64,000 nucleotides of DNA, taken from Paenibacillus sp. VTT E-133291. Lineage in GTDB: Bacteria; Bacillota; Bacilli; Paenibacillales; Paenibacillaceae. The position numbers were made by a program, and so were the translations under genes. Under the pieces are notes generated by a model. The model was not told the origin of the DNA, did not search any database, and saw only the letters and a program-made list of their open reading frames with translations. Positions 1-7,936 of this stretch are shown in pieces (within the stretch, counting starts at the first letter, position 1; every line of letters starts with the position of its first letter). The stretch is taken from NCBI RefSeq assembly GCF_002264395.1, contig NZ_NFVA01000005.1, positions 82,033 through 146,032 on the forward strand. The letters run 5' to 3'.

Positions 1-1
1 T

Positions 2-400
2 ATCGATTTTAACCATGCGCATCCTGTGGAGACTTTGAGATATGGTCAAGCTACATTAATAGATGCGGAATATACCTCTTCCGGCACACAAACCGAATCC
101 AAGTATTTACGACACCGCGTGACTGACCTGAAGCTGTGCAAGGAAGATGGAATCGACGCTACTATGAAGGAATACAATCTGGATGCCCTGCTGTTCCCCG
201 CCGATTTCGGCGCCAGAATTACCTCCAGAGCGGGATATCCGTCTATCGTTGTGCCTTCCGGTTATACATCAGCCGGCGCCCCTTTCGGTGTGACTTTCTC
301 TGCGAAAGCTTATCAAGAGCCCACACTCATCAAGCTCGCCTATGCTTATGAACAAAATTACAAGGTGCGAAAAGCACCCTCGCTAAAGAGTTTTATCTAA
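2..400 (+). CDS. Amidase-signature family enzyme, C-terminal part (cut by window edge)
   Basis: The reading frame is open from the first bases of the window, so the true start lies upstream. The visible 132 residues resemble the C-terminus of amidase-signature hydrolases: a segment where a solitary residue run LDALLFPADFG precedes GYPSIVVPSGY and a GAPFGVTF stretch, the usual glycine/proline-rich end of this fold. The Ser-cisSer-Lys catalytic triad would be in the missing part, so activity cannot be judged. A hairpin terminator follows directly. Substrate is unknown; family members hydrolyse amides, from Glu-tRNA transamidation to small carboxamides. Confidence 0.75.
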   Translation: MDFNHAHPVETLRYGQATLIDAEYTSSGTQTESKYLRHRVTDLKLCKEDGIDATMKEYNLDALLFPADFGARITSRAGYPSIVVPSGYTSAGAPFGVTFSAKAYQEPTLIKLAYAYEQNYKVRKAPSLKSFI

Positions 401-415
401 TCTCTTCTTATATTA

Positions 416-464
416 AAAGGCCCATAAACGGTGATGTTGCATTCACTGTTTACGGGCCTTTACT
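416..464. terminator. Terminator between amidase and ypsA
   Basis: Inverted repeat aaaggcccataaac / gtttacgggccttt with one G-T mismatch, a loop of about 20 nt and T-rich flanks. The two genes converge here, so it can serve both strands. Confidence 0.75.
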
Positions 465-484
465 TTTCCAAAATCTACATATAC

Positions 485-1042
485 TTACTCGTAGTCACGT
501 TGATTCTCTTCATCGGCAATATTCTGAATTTCATCGGAGTGAATTAGAAACAACTCATATTCCCCTTCAGCATGCAGCTTCAACGCCCGCTCTTTAAAAA
601 ACTTCGGACTCCCCTCCGCCGCATCCTCATCATAAAAGAGCAGTATTCCGTCACTTTTGCGGAACAGCAGATCATCTCTGGCCCGAAACTGCCAACTACC
701 GTCATAAGGGGCATTACTGACCGCCCCGAAGAAATCCGCACCCGCAATAATACGCCGATACTCGTTCTGCTTCTCTTCTTTCCACTTCTCTTCCTGTCCG
801 GTATGCGCTGTAATGATCCCAAGCTTTAAGTCCGGATATTGCAGCTTAAGTTCGCTTACCACTTCGCATGCCCACAGATCCACACCATACTGGCCGGGCG
901 TAATCACCCATTCCACGCCTTCTTCGATCAAAGGTTTTAATCGGTTAGCTAGTGCCTTTTTGATATAAGGAATCCCTAGATGCTTATTGTCAAAAATACC
1001 GAGCTCGTGCGCACGATACCCCGTTACTAGTAAAGTCTTCAT
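485..1042 (-). CDS. ypsA: YpsA-like SLOG-family protein (DUF1273)
   Basis: A 185-residue cytoplasmic protein with the Rossmann-like SLOG fold of the Bacillus YpsA family. It begins MKTLLVTGYRAHELGIF, has the conserved VITPGQYGVDLWACE segment (about residues 45-62, nucleotide-pocket glycine and the following acidic residue) and a TAHTGQEEKW stretch. B. subtilis YpsA is a similar length; overexpression there affects cell division and it sits near gpsB. The start at 1042 is preferred over the upstream in-frame codon because AGGAAAGAGG lies just before it. Its ligand is not known. Its promoter region contains a palindrome array (1069-1247). Confidence 0.85.
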   Translation of the reverse strand: MKTLLVTGYRAHELGIFDNKHLGIPYIKKALANRLKPLIEEGVEWVITPGQYGVDLWACEVVSELKLQYPDLKLGIITAHTGQEEKWKEEKQNEYRRIIAGADFFGAVSNAPYDGSWQFRARDDLLFRKSDGILLFYDEDAAEGSPKFFKERALKLHAEGEYELFLIHSDEIQNIADEENQRDYE

Positions 1043-1068
1043 GTGCTGCCTCTTTCCTGGTCGTCTCA

Positions 1069-1247
1069 TTGCAGATTGTGCAACAGAATGCTACCTTTGG
1101 CTCCTATAAAATCATTCCATTGTACTTCGTGCAATAGATTTCGGAGAAATCCGTTAAAATAGGTGCTTTTCTCTTCTTTAAGTGTACAAAGTGCAATAGA
1201 ATTCTTATCCCCCCTCATTTCAGGAGAATCTATTGTACAAAGTGCAA
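1069..1247. repeat. Palindrome array 1: four TTGYAC-N3-GTGCAA motifs spaced 51-62-51 bp
   Basis: Four 15-bp near-palindromes are centred at 1076, 1127, 1189 and 1240, e.g. TTGTACTTCGTGCAA (1120-1134) and TTGTACAAAGTGCAA (1233-1247). Each is followed by AAYAGAWT or similar. The sequence between motifs also matches array 2 (5564-5742), for instance AAATCCGTTAAAAT at 1147-1160 against AAATCCATTAAAAT. The array fills most of the 361-bp gap between the divergent ypsA and lipoprotein genes. I do not recognise the element family; see findings. Confidence 0.85.
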
Positions 1248-1388
1248 CCTAGTGGGCTATAAAGCTCCACATATTTGTTCATTATATAACATTTGCATAT
1301 TTCATTTCTTTAGGCAAACTCTCACCGGAAATTAAGCAAACTTTCAGAACTGTTTGTTATATTTCTCCTAATCTATCTTTAACCTACT

Positions 1389-1395
1389 AAGGAGG
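1389..1395 (+). promoter_or_regulatory. Ribosome binding site of lipoprotein gene
   Basis: AAGGAGG lies 8 bases before the ATG at 1404 and fixes this start. Confidence 0.8.
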
Positions 1396-1403
1396 AATAA
1401 AAA

Positions 1404-2069
1404 ATGAGAAAGTTCGTCCCTATTCTAATATCTGGAGGCCTACTCGCTTCTCTATTATTGGCTGGCTGCAGCGCGAATTCGGAGGCCGAAGGAACAGCTG
1501 CTGCAAATAACCAAGCAGACAGGGGTTCAGCAGCCAAACAACCACAAGCAAACGGCAATCAACAAAATGGCAGACCCAATATGTCCATGAATTTCGGTAA
1601 GATTAAGAGTGTAAGCGATACTACCCTTACCCTCTATAAATCGGACATGTCTATGCCCCGACAAGGTGCTGGAGAAGGGGACGGGCAGAACAGTCAAGGC
1701 GGTACCCCACCGGAAAAACCTGATGGCGATCAAAATACAGGAAACGGCGCTGCGCCCGAGGGTGGGAAGCCACAAGGGGAAATGCCGGAAGGTGGCGGAC
1801 AAGGCGGCGGGCCACAGGGAGGTAGAATGCAGCAAAGCTTCTCCGATGAAACCACAGACATTACGATTGATGCGGATACTAAAATCGTAGCGGTTACCTT
1901 CGACAATGGCACGCGTCAAGAAAATGCGATCACCTTAGCAGAACTGAAGGCGGATGATATTATCCAATACACATTTAAATCAGATTCCACCGTGGCGGAG
2001 AGCATTACATTAAGTAATGGCAATCCGGGTGGAGCTACTCCAGATGACAGCACGAGCAGCAGCAGCTAA
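1404..2069 (+). CDS. Putative lipoprotein with Gly/Pro/Gln-rich linker
   Basis: A 221-residue protein with a lipoprotein signal peptide: basic N-terminus, hydrophobic stretch and lipobox LLAGC with Cys22. A linker rich in Gly, Gln, Pro and Glu (about residues 85-145) separates two short beta-rich segments. The first is GKIKSVSDTTLTL; the second starts DITIDADTKIVAVTF and ends near SITLSNG. The layout suggests one small beta domain interrupted by the linker, as in DUF5666-like surface proteins, but that link is only an impression. It would be anchored to the outer face of the membrane. It stands alone, facing away from ypsA, and is followed by a shared terminator. Function unknown. Confidence 0.75.
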   Translation: MRKFVPILISGGLLASLLLAGCSANSEAEGTAAANNQADRGSAAKQPQANGNQQNGRPNMSMNFGKIKSVSDTTLTLYKSDMSMPRQGAGEGDGQNSQGGTPPEKPDGDQNTGNGAAPEGGKPQGEMPEGGGQGGGPQGGRMQQSFSDETTDITIDADTKIVAVTFDNGTRQENAITLAELKADDIIQYTFKSDSTVAESITLSNGNPGGATPDDSTSSSS

Positions 2070-2084
2070 TGAAATGCTGCATAA

Positions 2085-2132
2085 CAAAAAAAGATCTCCG
2101 GGGACAAGCTGGTTCCCCGAGATCTTTTTATA
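2085..2132. terminator. Bidirectional terminator between lipoprotein and GH42 no. 1
   Basis: Stem of aaaaagatctcsgggga pairing with ttccccgagatctttttat, A-run on one side and T-run on the other, between convergent genes. Confidence 0.85.
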
Positions 2133-2143
2133 TATACTACGAA

Positions 2144-4174
2144 TTAGTTCTTATCCGACAAAATCAATACTCCACGGGCTGGCACAACAGCAGAACCGCT
2201 AACCTTATTGCCAGTCAGAAGATCCGTACGCTCAGTAGCACCAATATCCGCACTCAAATCACCAGTGGTGTGGTTCAGCAAGAATAGGTAGGATGCGCCT
2301 TCCTTCACACGTTGCACAGATTCGATACCTTCCGGTGCAGTTACTAGCGGCTGAATGTTCTTGTCAGCACATAGATTGGCTAAGAATCCTTTCAAGAATC
2401 CCGCTTCTGGGCTGGTAGCCACGTAATACGCTTTACCTTCACCAAAGTTATTCACCGTCAAGGCTGGCATTCCTTTATAGAAATCAGATCCGTACTCTGC
2501 CAAAACCTCAGCACCTTCGGCATGAATCAGATCGCAGAGCAGATCACATTTGTAAGAACCACTCAAATTGCCCCATGCCTTGTCCATCACAATCTCATTG
2601 CTCATCCCTGGCAGCAGTGCATCAATTTCCTCAGCCCAGATCCCTAGTACGTTGCGCAGTTCCCCAGGGTAGCCACCAACGGTTACGAGGTCGTTCTCAT
2701 TAACAATCCCGCTGAAATAAGTCGTAATGAATGTTCCGCCTGCTTTTACAAAAGCTTCAACCTTCTCAGCAAAACCCGGCTTAACCATATACATCACAGG
2801 TGCGATAACAATCTCATATTTGAACAGATTCTCTTCTACACCGATCATATCGGCTTCGATATTTTGTTGGTAGAGTGCATCATAATATTTATGAATCTCA
2901 TTCACATAATCCAAAGCTACGGACGGTCCGCTTGAAAGGTTGATAGCCCAGCGGTTTTCCCAGTCATAGATAATCCCTACTTTAGCTGCACTACGCGCAT
3001 CCAATAGCTGATCTCCAAGTTGGCCAAGCTCTTTTCCTAGCTCAGCACATTCACGGAATACACGCGTGTGTTCATGTCCTACATGCTCAATAACAGCTCC
3101 ATGATACTTCTCACATGCACCAATTGAACGACGCAGTTGGAAGAACAGAACAGTGTCTGCACCACGCGCAACAGCCTGATAACTCCATAAGCGCATAACC
3201 CCTGGACGTTTCAGAGAGTTATAGGGTTGCCAGTTCTGCTGGCTTGGCGTTTGCTCCATCAGCATGAAAGGTTGTCCATTCTTCAATCCACGCATGAGAT
3301 CATGCGCCATGGCCGTGAAGCTGACTGGTGTATCGAGTGAAGGATAGTTGTCCCAAGAAATGACGTCCATATGTTTAGCCCACTCAAAATAGTCCAGTTC
3401 ATCATAAAAGCCCATCAAGTTAGTGGTAACAGGTACGTTAGGACTGTGCTCCTTAATCGCATCACTCTCAATTTTGTAGCATTCCAGCAAGCTATGCGAC
3501 ATAAATCTACGGAAGTCTAAGGAAATGCCTTGGAAGTTGGTACGGTTACCATCCCATTCTTCACTTAGCTCACTAGGCAGTACAATTTCTTCCCAATCAT
3601 AAAACGTATGTCCCCAAAAACGTGTATTCCACGCTTTGTTTAATGCATCCAGAGAGCCGTAACGATCCTTTAACCAGACACGGAACGCCGCTTCAGATAA
3701 ATCAGAATAATCGTAGTTACTGAACTCATTCGAAACGTGCCAAGCTACCAGCGCCGGATGATCCTTATAACGTTCAGCCAGCTTTCCTGCCAGCTTCGCT
3801 GCAAACTTGCGGTAAACCGGACTGTTTGGATTCGAGTTATGACGTCCACCGAACTTGCGTTTTCTACCCTTCACATCAACACGAGTAACTTCAGGATAAC
3901 GATGAGCCATCCAAGCTGGGTGCGCTCCTGTACCTGTTGCCAGACATACGTAAGTACCATTTTTATATAGTCTATCCATTAATTCATCTAGTGATGAGAA
4001 ATCATAAGTGTCTTCGGAAGGTTGAATCAGCGCCCAGGAAAATACATTAATTGTGGCAACATCAATTCCTGCCAGCTTAAACATACGCTCATCCTCTGCC
4101 CATACAGGCGCATCCCATTGCTCTGGATTGTAATCTCCACCGTACCAAATCTTAGGTAATTTATCGTTAATCAC
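2144..4174 (-). CDS. GH42 beta-galactosidase no. 1 (cytoplasmic)
   Basis: About 676 residues, the usual GH42 length. It begins LPKIWYGGDYNPEQW, a GH42 signature. In the 679-residue reading the acid/base Glu is E153 (HVSNEF) and the nucleophile E310 (LMEQTPSQQNW), in the TIM barrel; the trimerisation and beta domains follow. There is no signal peptide. GH42 enzymes hydrolyse beta-1,4 or beta-1,3 galactosides, often from plant pectin or galactan. Two GTG codons can start it: 4183 is only about 2 bases from AAAGG, while 4174 has an 11-base spacing, so 4174 is preferred. It diverges from an AraC regulator that probably controls it. Confidence 0.9.
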   Translation of the reverse strand: MINDKLPKIWYGGDYNPEQWDAPVWAEDERMFKLAGIDVATINVFSWALIQPSEDTYDFSSLDELMDRLYKNGTYVCLATGTGAHPAWMAHRYPEVTRVDVKGRKRKFGGRHNSNPNSPVYRKFAAKLAGKLAERYKDHPALVAWHVSNEFSNYDYSDLSEAAFRVWLKDRYGSLDALNKAWNTRFWGHTFYDWEEIVLPSELSEEWDGNRTNFQGISLDFRRFMSHSLLECYKIESDAIKEHSPNVPVTTNLMGFYDELDYFEWAKHMDVISWDNYPSLDTPVSFTAMAHDLMRGLKNGQPFMLMEQTPSQQNWQPYNSLKRPGVMRLWSYQAVARGADTVLFFQLRRSIGACEKYHGAVIEHVGHEHTRVFRECAELGKELGQLGDQLLDARSAAKVGIIYDWENRWAINLSSGPSVALDYVNEIHKYYDALYQQNIEADMIGVEENLFKYEIVIAPVMYMVKPGFAEKVEAFVKAGGTFITTYFSGIVNENDLVTVGGYPGELRNVLGIWAEEIDALLPGMSNEIVMDKAWGNLSGSYKCDLLCDLIHAEGAEVLAEYGSDFYKGMPALTVNNFGEGKAYYVATSPEAGFLKGFLANLCADKNIQPLVTAPEGIESVQRVKEGASYLFLLNHTTGDLSADIGATERTDLLTGNKVSGSAVVPARGVLILSDKN

Positions 4175-4293
4175 ACTTCGCACATCCTTTATTGTATAAT
4201 TATATATATATTGTAATCGGTTAATTTGACGCTATAAATATAAAATAATCTTCCCGTCATATAAGAATATGGAACTAAGAGGAGATGGATTCA

Positions 4294-5127
4294 TTGAAGG
4301 GAATCGTGCATCGTAGAATTGTGTTCCCCCATGAGGGTGGACAGCATCTACCTATCACATTAGACAGCATCGGTCACAATCATCAACAGGAAAAAGTATC
4401 TCGCTTAGATGGCTACGAAACCTATCATTGGCTCCAAACGGCGTCTGGTGAAGGGGTGATTCATTTGGAGAATGAAAGCTTCTCCCTCCCCGCAGGCAGT
4501 GGTGTATTACTTCTCCCCTATACTCCACATCGCTATGAAGCTTCTGCTGCTAACTGGAGCACCTCTTATCTAACGTTCGGAGGCAGCTCTGCAGGTTCTA
4601 TTTTGGAGACGCTGGGGATGAATATGAATTCTTTTTACCGCTGGGAAAAAGAGGCGCCTCTCTCCAAGCTGCTAAGAGAAATACTTGATCAGTATGATGC
4701 CTCACAGGACATGTTTGGTCTGACTGCCTCCACAGATGCTTATCGCTTTCTGCTTACTTTAAGCAAATATGGGCAACTACATAACAACACAACAATATCC
4801 CGCAATGTAGATAAGCTGCAGCCGCTACTGAAATGGATGGACAGCCATTATGGTGATCCTGATCTCGGACTTAACGATCTAGCCGATCAGCTCGGCGTCT
4901 CAGGGCGATATCTCAACAATCTATTCATACAGACCTTTGGGCTATCTCCTTATGCCTATTTCGTACGGCTACGTATCCGTAAAAGCAAAGAAATGCTCGT
5001 AAGCCAGCCGGATCTTACTGTAAAAATCATCTCGCAGAGAGTAGGCTTCCGTGATGTTAGCCATTATGTTGCCACCTTTCGCAAACAGTCAGGGACTACA
5101 CCGGAGCAGTTTAGACGACTTCACTAA
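4294..5127 (+). CDS. AraC-family transcriptional regulator (GH42 no. 1 locus)
   Basis: About 277 residues. The N-terminal half is a cupin-like sugar-sensing domain (GEGVIHLENESFSLPAG, then LLLPYTPHRYEA). The C-terminal ~100 residues hold the double helix-turn-helix of the AraC family (LGLNDLADQLGVSGRYLNNLF, then the second-helix core VGFRDVSHYVATFRKQSG). The ATG at 4285 abuts AGAGGAG directly, too close for use; the in-frame TTG at 4294 lies 9 bases after it and is the better start. It is divergent from the GH42 gene across about 110 bp, so local control by a galactoside is the likely role (inference). Confidence 0.85.
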   Translation: MKGIVHRRIVFPHEGGQHLPITLDSIGHNHQQEKVSRLDGYETYHWLQTASGEGVIHLENESFSLPAGSGVLLLPYTPHRYEASAANWSTSYLTFGGSSAGSILETLGMNMNSFYRWEKEAPLSKLLREILDQYDASQDMFGLTASTDAYRFLLTLSKYGQLHNNTTISRNVDKLQPLLKWMDSHYGDPDLGLNDLADQLGVSGRYLNNLFIQTFGLSPYAYFVRLRIRKSKEMLVSQPDLTVKIISQRVGFRDVSHYVATFRKQSGTTPEQFRRLH

Positions 5128-5233
5128 TACTCTAAGGTGTACAGCTTAATCGCCTCCTGCGTAGTGAAATGCTACATAAGGTTGCTTATGACAGAGCTCA
5201 TCGCTGTGTGGATCTCATTAGTATGGCATGTGT

Positions 5234-5421
5234 GTCTCAGTAACTGCATTTTGTACACTTAAATCAGCCTGTTCAGCACAAAATATCCATATAAGTGTAT
5301 TCTGTGCAGTTATATTCTCAGCATTTGGCTGAGAACCGCGATACTTCGCATTATAGCTGCACTAAATACAACTAAATCCATTTCATAGCCCGAGAACTTT
5401 AAATAAGTGTAGAAAGTGCAG
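5234..5421. repeat. Diverged palindrome array 3 (GTGTA-N5-GTGCAG type)
   Basis: Four 15-base motifs related to those of arrays 1 and 2 are centred at 5241, 5302, 5364 and 5414 (spacings 61, 62, 50). Examples are GTGTATTCTGTGCAG (5295-5309) and GTGTAGAAAGTGCAG (5407-5421); the other two are in reversed sense (CTGCA first). The motif is a variant with G/C where the main type has A/T at the ends. Confidence 0.6.
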
Positions 5422-5440
5422 CTATTCCGCACCGCACCAA

Positions 5441-5518
5441 CTCGCCATTTGCCCCAGCGTAACATTCTGCACCATTCCACTCGCCTACCACTCCAGCGTA
5501 ACATGCTGCACCGCACCA
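5441..5518. repeat. Two tandem copies of a 39-bp repeat
   Basis: Units 5441-5479 and 5480-5518 both begin CTCGCC, share CCAGCGTAACAT at the same offset and end in CTGCACC plus six bases. About three quarters of positions match. A partial third unit (CCGCACCGCACCAA) precedes them. The repeats produce false repetitive reading frames on the minus strand. Confidence 0.75.
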
Positions 5519-5563
5519 ACTAACTTGCCTCGACAGCTCCTCCGACCCAAGGAGCACATTCAA

Positions 5564-5750
5564 TTGCACTTCATACATTAGAATGCACTTTTCCATCTCA
5601 TTTCGAGCGTTCTGTTGTACTTCGTGCATTAGAATCTTGTGAAATCCATTAAAATGGAGGCTTTCCACCAATCTGATTGCACAATGTGCAACAGATCTCA
5701 AATTCCCCCACCCAAAAAGGAATTCTATTGCACAGAGTGCAATAGAATTC
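5564..5750. repeat. Palindrome array 2: same 51-62-51 spacing as array 1
   Basis: Motif centres lie at 5571, 5622, 5684 and 5735, giving exactly the spacing of array 1 in the same orientation. The last motif is the core of a perfect inverted repeat: GAATTCTATTGCAC (5720-5733), spacer AGA, GTGCAATAGAATTC (5737-5750). On the minus strand that hairpin is followed by CCTTTTT, so it may also end the GH42 no. 2 transcript. The array lies in a gap between convergent genes, so it is not a promoter element for either neighbour. Confidence 0.85.
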
Positions 5751-5825
5751 ACAATCCCAAAGGATTCAATCATAGGTCGAAGGAGATAAGAACGCCCTCC
5801 CCATCAACGGTTACTAAGAATCCTT

Positions 5826-7817
5826 TCACATCTCCAGAATTTCTACACCATATGGCTCAAGCTGCAGCTCTCCTGAACAAATCGAGTGATCGAGCAGACT
5901 GCTATACTCTTGTGGCAAGGTGACTGTCACAGACTCCCGGCTCAAGTTAAGCAAGAATAAGAAGCTGCCTTGATCTCCCGAACGCACAGAGGCCTGTACT
6001 CCATCCGGCAGTCCCTCAAATCTAAACAGCCCCTGCTGTTTAGAAAGGCGCTCCAACAACACTGACCAGAAGCGCTCTTCCATATGCGTTCCAAAATAAT
6101 AAACCTGACCCTTCCCAAAAGCATTAACGGTTACAGCCGGTGTTCCACTATAGAAATCATCGCTATACCAAGCAATCGGCCACGCCACAACTGGTCTCAG
6201 GATGTCGCACCACTGCGTGCATTCATATTGGTTCCCCTCAGCATCAACAACCTTATGGGTTTCAGCACCAATCGGATCATACTCCAGTACTTCAATCCCT
6301 GTGCAATAGCTCAGTAGTCCCGGCAGTGGCTGCATGACTGCGATGTTATTTGTAGTTTTCACGCCACTTCGGTTGGTAATGAGCAAGGTGCCGCCAGCTA
6401 GTGCAAAATCCTCCAAACTACGTACGATCTCCTCATCCAGCAAGTATAAATTTGGTGCGATCACTACTTTATATCCATCCAGTGGTTGTCTGAGGTCAAT
6501 CACATCGCAGCCCAAGCCAAGCTTTGTCACTGCACGATGGATCTGCTTAATATTCTCATAATAATCAAATCCCTCAGCTTGAGGCTGAATATCCAGTGCG
6601 GCTTTCTCTTCATGAGAATGTAGAATCGCCACTTCATGCTTTAATGTCGTTCCAGTCAGCCTTTCCCCAAGTGTATTCACTTCATGGCATAGCTGAGTGA
6701 ACTCTGCAAATCTGCGTCCTGGGACATTACTGTGATCAATCAGTCCATGCCAGAATTGCTCTGCACCTGCGGCTGCACTACGCCAACGGAAATGAACGAC
6801 AGTATCCGCACCTCTGGCTATCGTCTGCCACGCATAAGCACGAAGCATCCCAGGATACGGCGTTCTCCACATCGGCATCCAACAACCTGGTGAGCCGCTT
6901 AGCTGCTCCATGATCCAGAAGTTTTGACGTTTAATCCCTCGGGTTACGTCTAACGAAAGTGCTCCGCTATATGGTGTTGTCGCTTGCTTGGCCCGAGAAG
7001 TATTCGGATAATAGTCAAATGCAGCGATATCCAGATCAGCACCGACTGCGTACATATCCAGACGCTGCGGATAGCTGTGAAAGTTATGAGTGATAAAATG
7101 ATGCGGACAAACAGACCGCAAAATATCAATCTGCGTCTTCTGGAATGCTACCACCGAATCCCACTGAAACCGCTGATAATCTAGCAGAAACGATGGATTC
7201 TGATGTGGCGATCCGCCCAGTGGAACCGTAAGCTCATTCCAATCGCTGTATTCTCCACTCCACACAACCGTTCCCCACTCTACATTCACCCGATCAAGGC
7301 TGCCATATTTGGCTTTTACCCAAGTGCGAAACGCTATATTGCAAGCGTCACAATGACAATCTAACATACCAAATTCATTGTCAGTCTGCCAGCCTATAAC
7401 GGCCGGGTGTTCACTATAGTGCTCAGCAAGACGCTGGGTAATACGGCTTCCGTATTCACGTAAAGATGCACTGTTATAACAGCGATGTCCGCGTACCCCT
7501 GGGTGGAATATATCTCCGTTCGCAAACACTGGCAGCACGTCCGGAAATTTCGTAGTTAACCATCTAGGAGGTGTAGCAGTCGGCGTACCGATCACAACTT
7601 GCAGTTCATATTTATGAAAAAGATCCAGCGCGCGATCCAGCCACCCGAACTGGTAATTCCCCTCCGTAGGCTCTAACCGGCTCCATGCAAACTCGGCGAC
7701 TCGAACTACCTTAACACCTGTTTCCTTCATTAAACTGATATCCGGTTCCCACATGGATTCTTCCCAATGTTCCGGGTAATAGTCCACACCCATCTGAATA
7801 GGATCAAATCGTTTCAT
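5826..7817 (-). CDS. GH42 beta-galactosidase no. 2, zinc-cluster type
   Basis: 663 residues, no signal peptide. The barrel carries acid/base E148 (WQTDNEFG) and nucleophile E304 (WIMEQLSGSPG). Cys113 and the DCHCDAC motif (Cys154, Cys156, Cys159) match the four-cysteine zinc site known from the Thermus A4 GH42 enzyme; GH42 nos. 1 and 3 lack it. The gene is the last of a run after two permeases and a sugar-binding protein, separated from the latter by a terminator-like hairpin (7842-7893), so it is probably expressed at a reduced level with the importer. It would hydrolyse the imported beta-galactoside in the cytoplasm. Confidence 0.92.
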   Translation of the reverse strand: MKRFDPIQMGVDYYPEHWEESMWEPDISLMKETGVKVVRVAEFAWSRLEPTEGNYQFGWLDRALDLFHKYELQVVIGTPTATPPRWLTTKFPDVLPVFANGDIFHPGVRGHRCYNSASLREYGSRITQRLAEHYSEHPAVIGWQTDNEFGMLDCHCDACNIAFRTWVKAKYGSLDRVNVEWGTVVWSGEYSDWNELTVPLGGSPHQNPSFLLDYQRFQWDSVVAFQKTQIDILRSVCPHHFITHNFHSYPQRLDMYAVGADLDIAAFDYYPNTSRAKQATTPYSGALSLDVTRGIKRQNFWIMEQLSGSPGCWMPMWRTPYPGMLRAYAWQTIARGADTVVHFRWRSAAAGAEQFWHGLIDHSNVPGRRFAEFTQLCHEVNTLGERLTGTTLKHEVAILHSHEEKAALDIQPQAEGFDYYENIKQIHRAVTKLGLGCDVIDLRQPLDGYKVVIAPNLYLLDEEIVRSLEDFALAGGTLLITNRSGVKTTNNIAVMQPLPGLLSYCTGIEVLEYDPIGAETHKVVDAEGNQYECTQWCDILRPVVAWPIAWYSDDFYSGTPAVTVNAFGKGQVYYFGTHMEERFWSVLLERLSKQQGLFRFEGLPDGVQASVRSGDQGSFLFLLNLSRESVTVTLPQEYSSLLDHSICSGELQLEPYGVEILEM

Positions 7818-7841
7818 CGGCGCCCTCTCCCCTAGCTAAGA

Positions 7842-7893
7842 TAAAAGGCGCTCCCCGTCTCATATTGATGAGGTATACGGAGAACGCCTTTGT
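7842..7893 (-). terminator. Hairpin between sugar-binding protein and GH42 no. 2
   Basis: On the minus strand CAAAGGCGTTCTCCGTAT pairs with the downstream ACGGGGAGCGCCTTTT, followed by T-rich sequence. It sits between co-directional genes, so it may terminate only part of the transcripts. Confidence 0.7.
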
Positions 7894-7936
7894 GAACTAC
7901 TTGTCCATTTTAATCTTTTTTATGAACGAGCTTTCC

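Noticed and set aside
1069..1247. CRISPR array
   Set aside because: The regularly spaced unit is only about 15-20 bp, is itself a palindrome, and the sequence between copies is shared with the second array rather than unique. No cas genes are near.
4212..4225. cre-like site TGTAATCGGTTAAT before GH42 no. 1
   Set aside because: It deviates at several conserved positions and is in an AT-rich region where chance matches are likely.
5310..5773. Minus-strand reading frames of 69 and 124 codons
   Set aside because: They run through the palindromes and the 39-bp tandem repeat, have repetitive Cys/Gly-rich translations, and no ribosome site; they are by-products of repeats.
5639..5923. Plus-strand frame of 94 codons
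   Set aside because: It crosses array 2 and then the end of the GH42 no. 2 gene in antisense. No ribosome site or recognisable domain.
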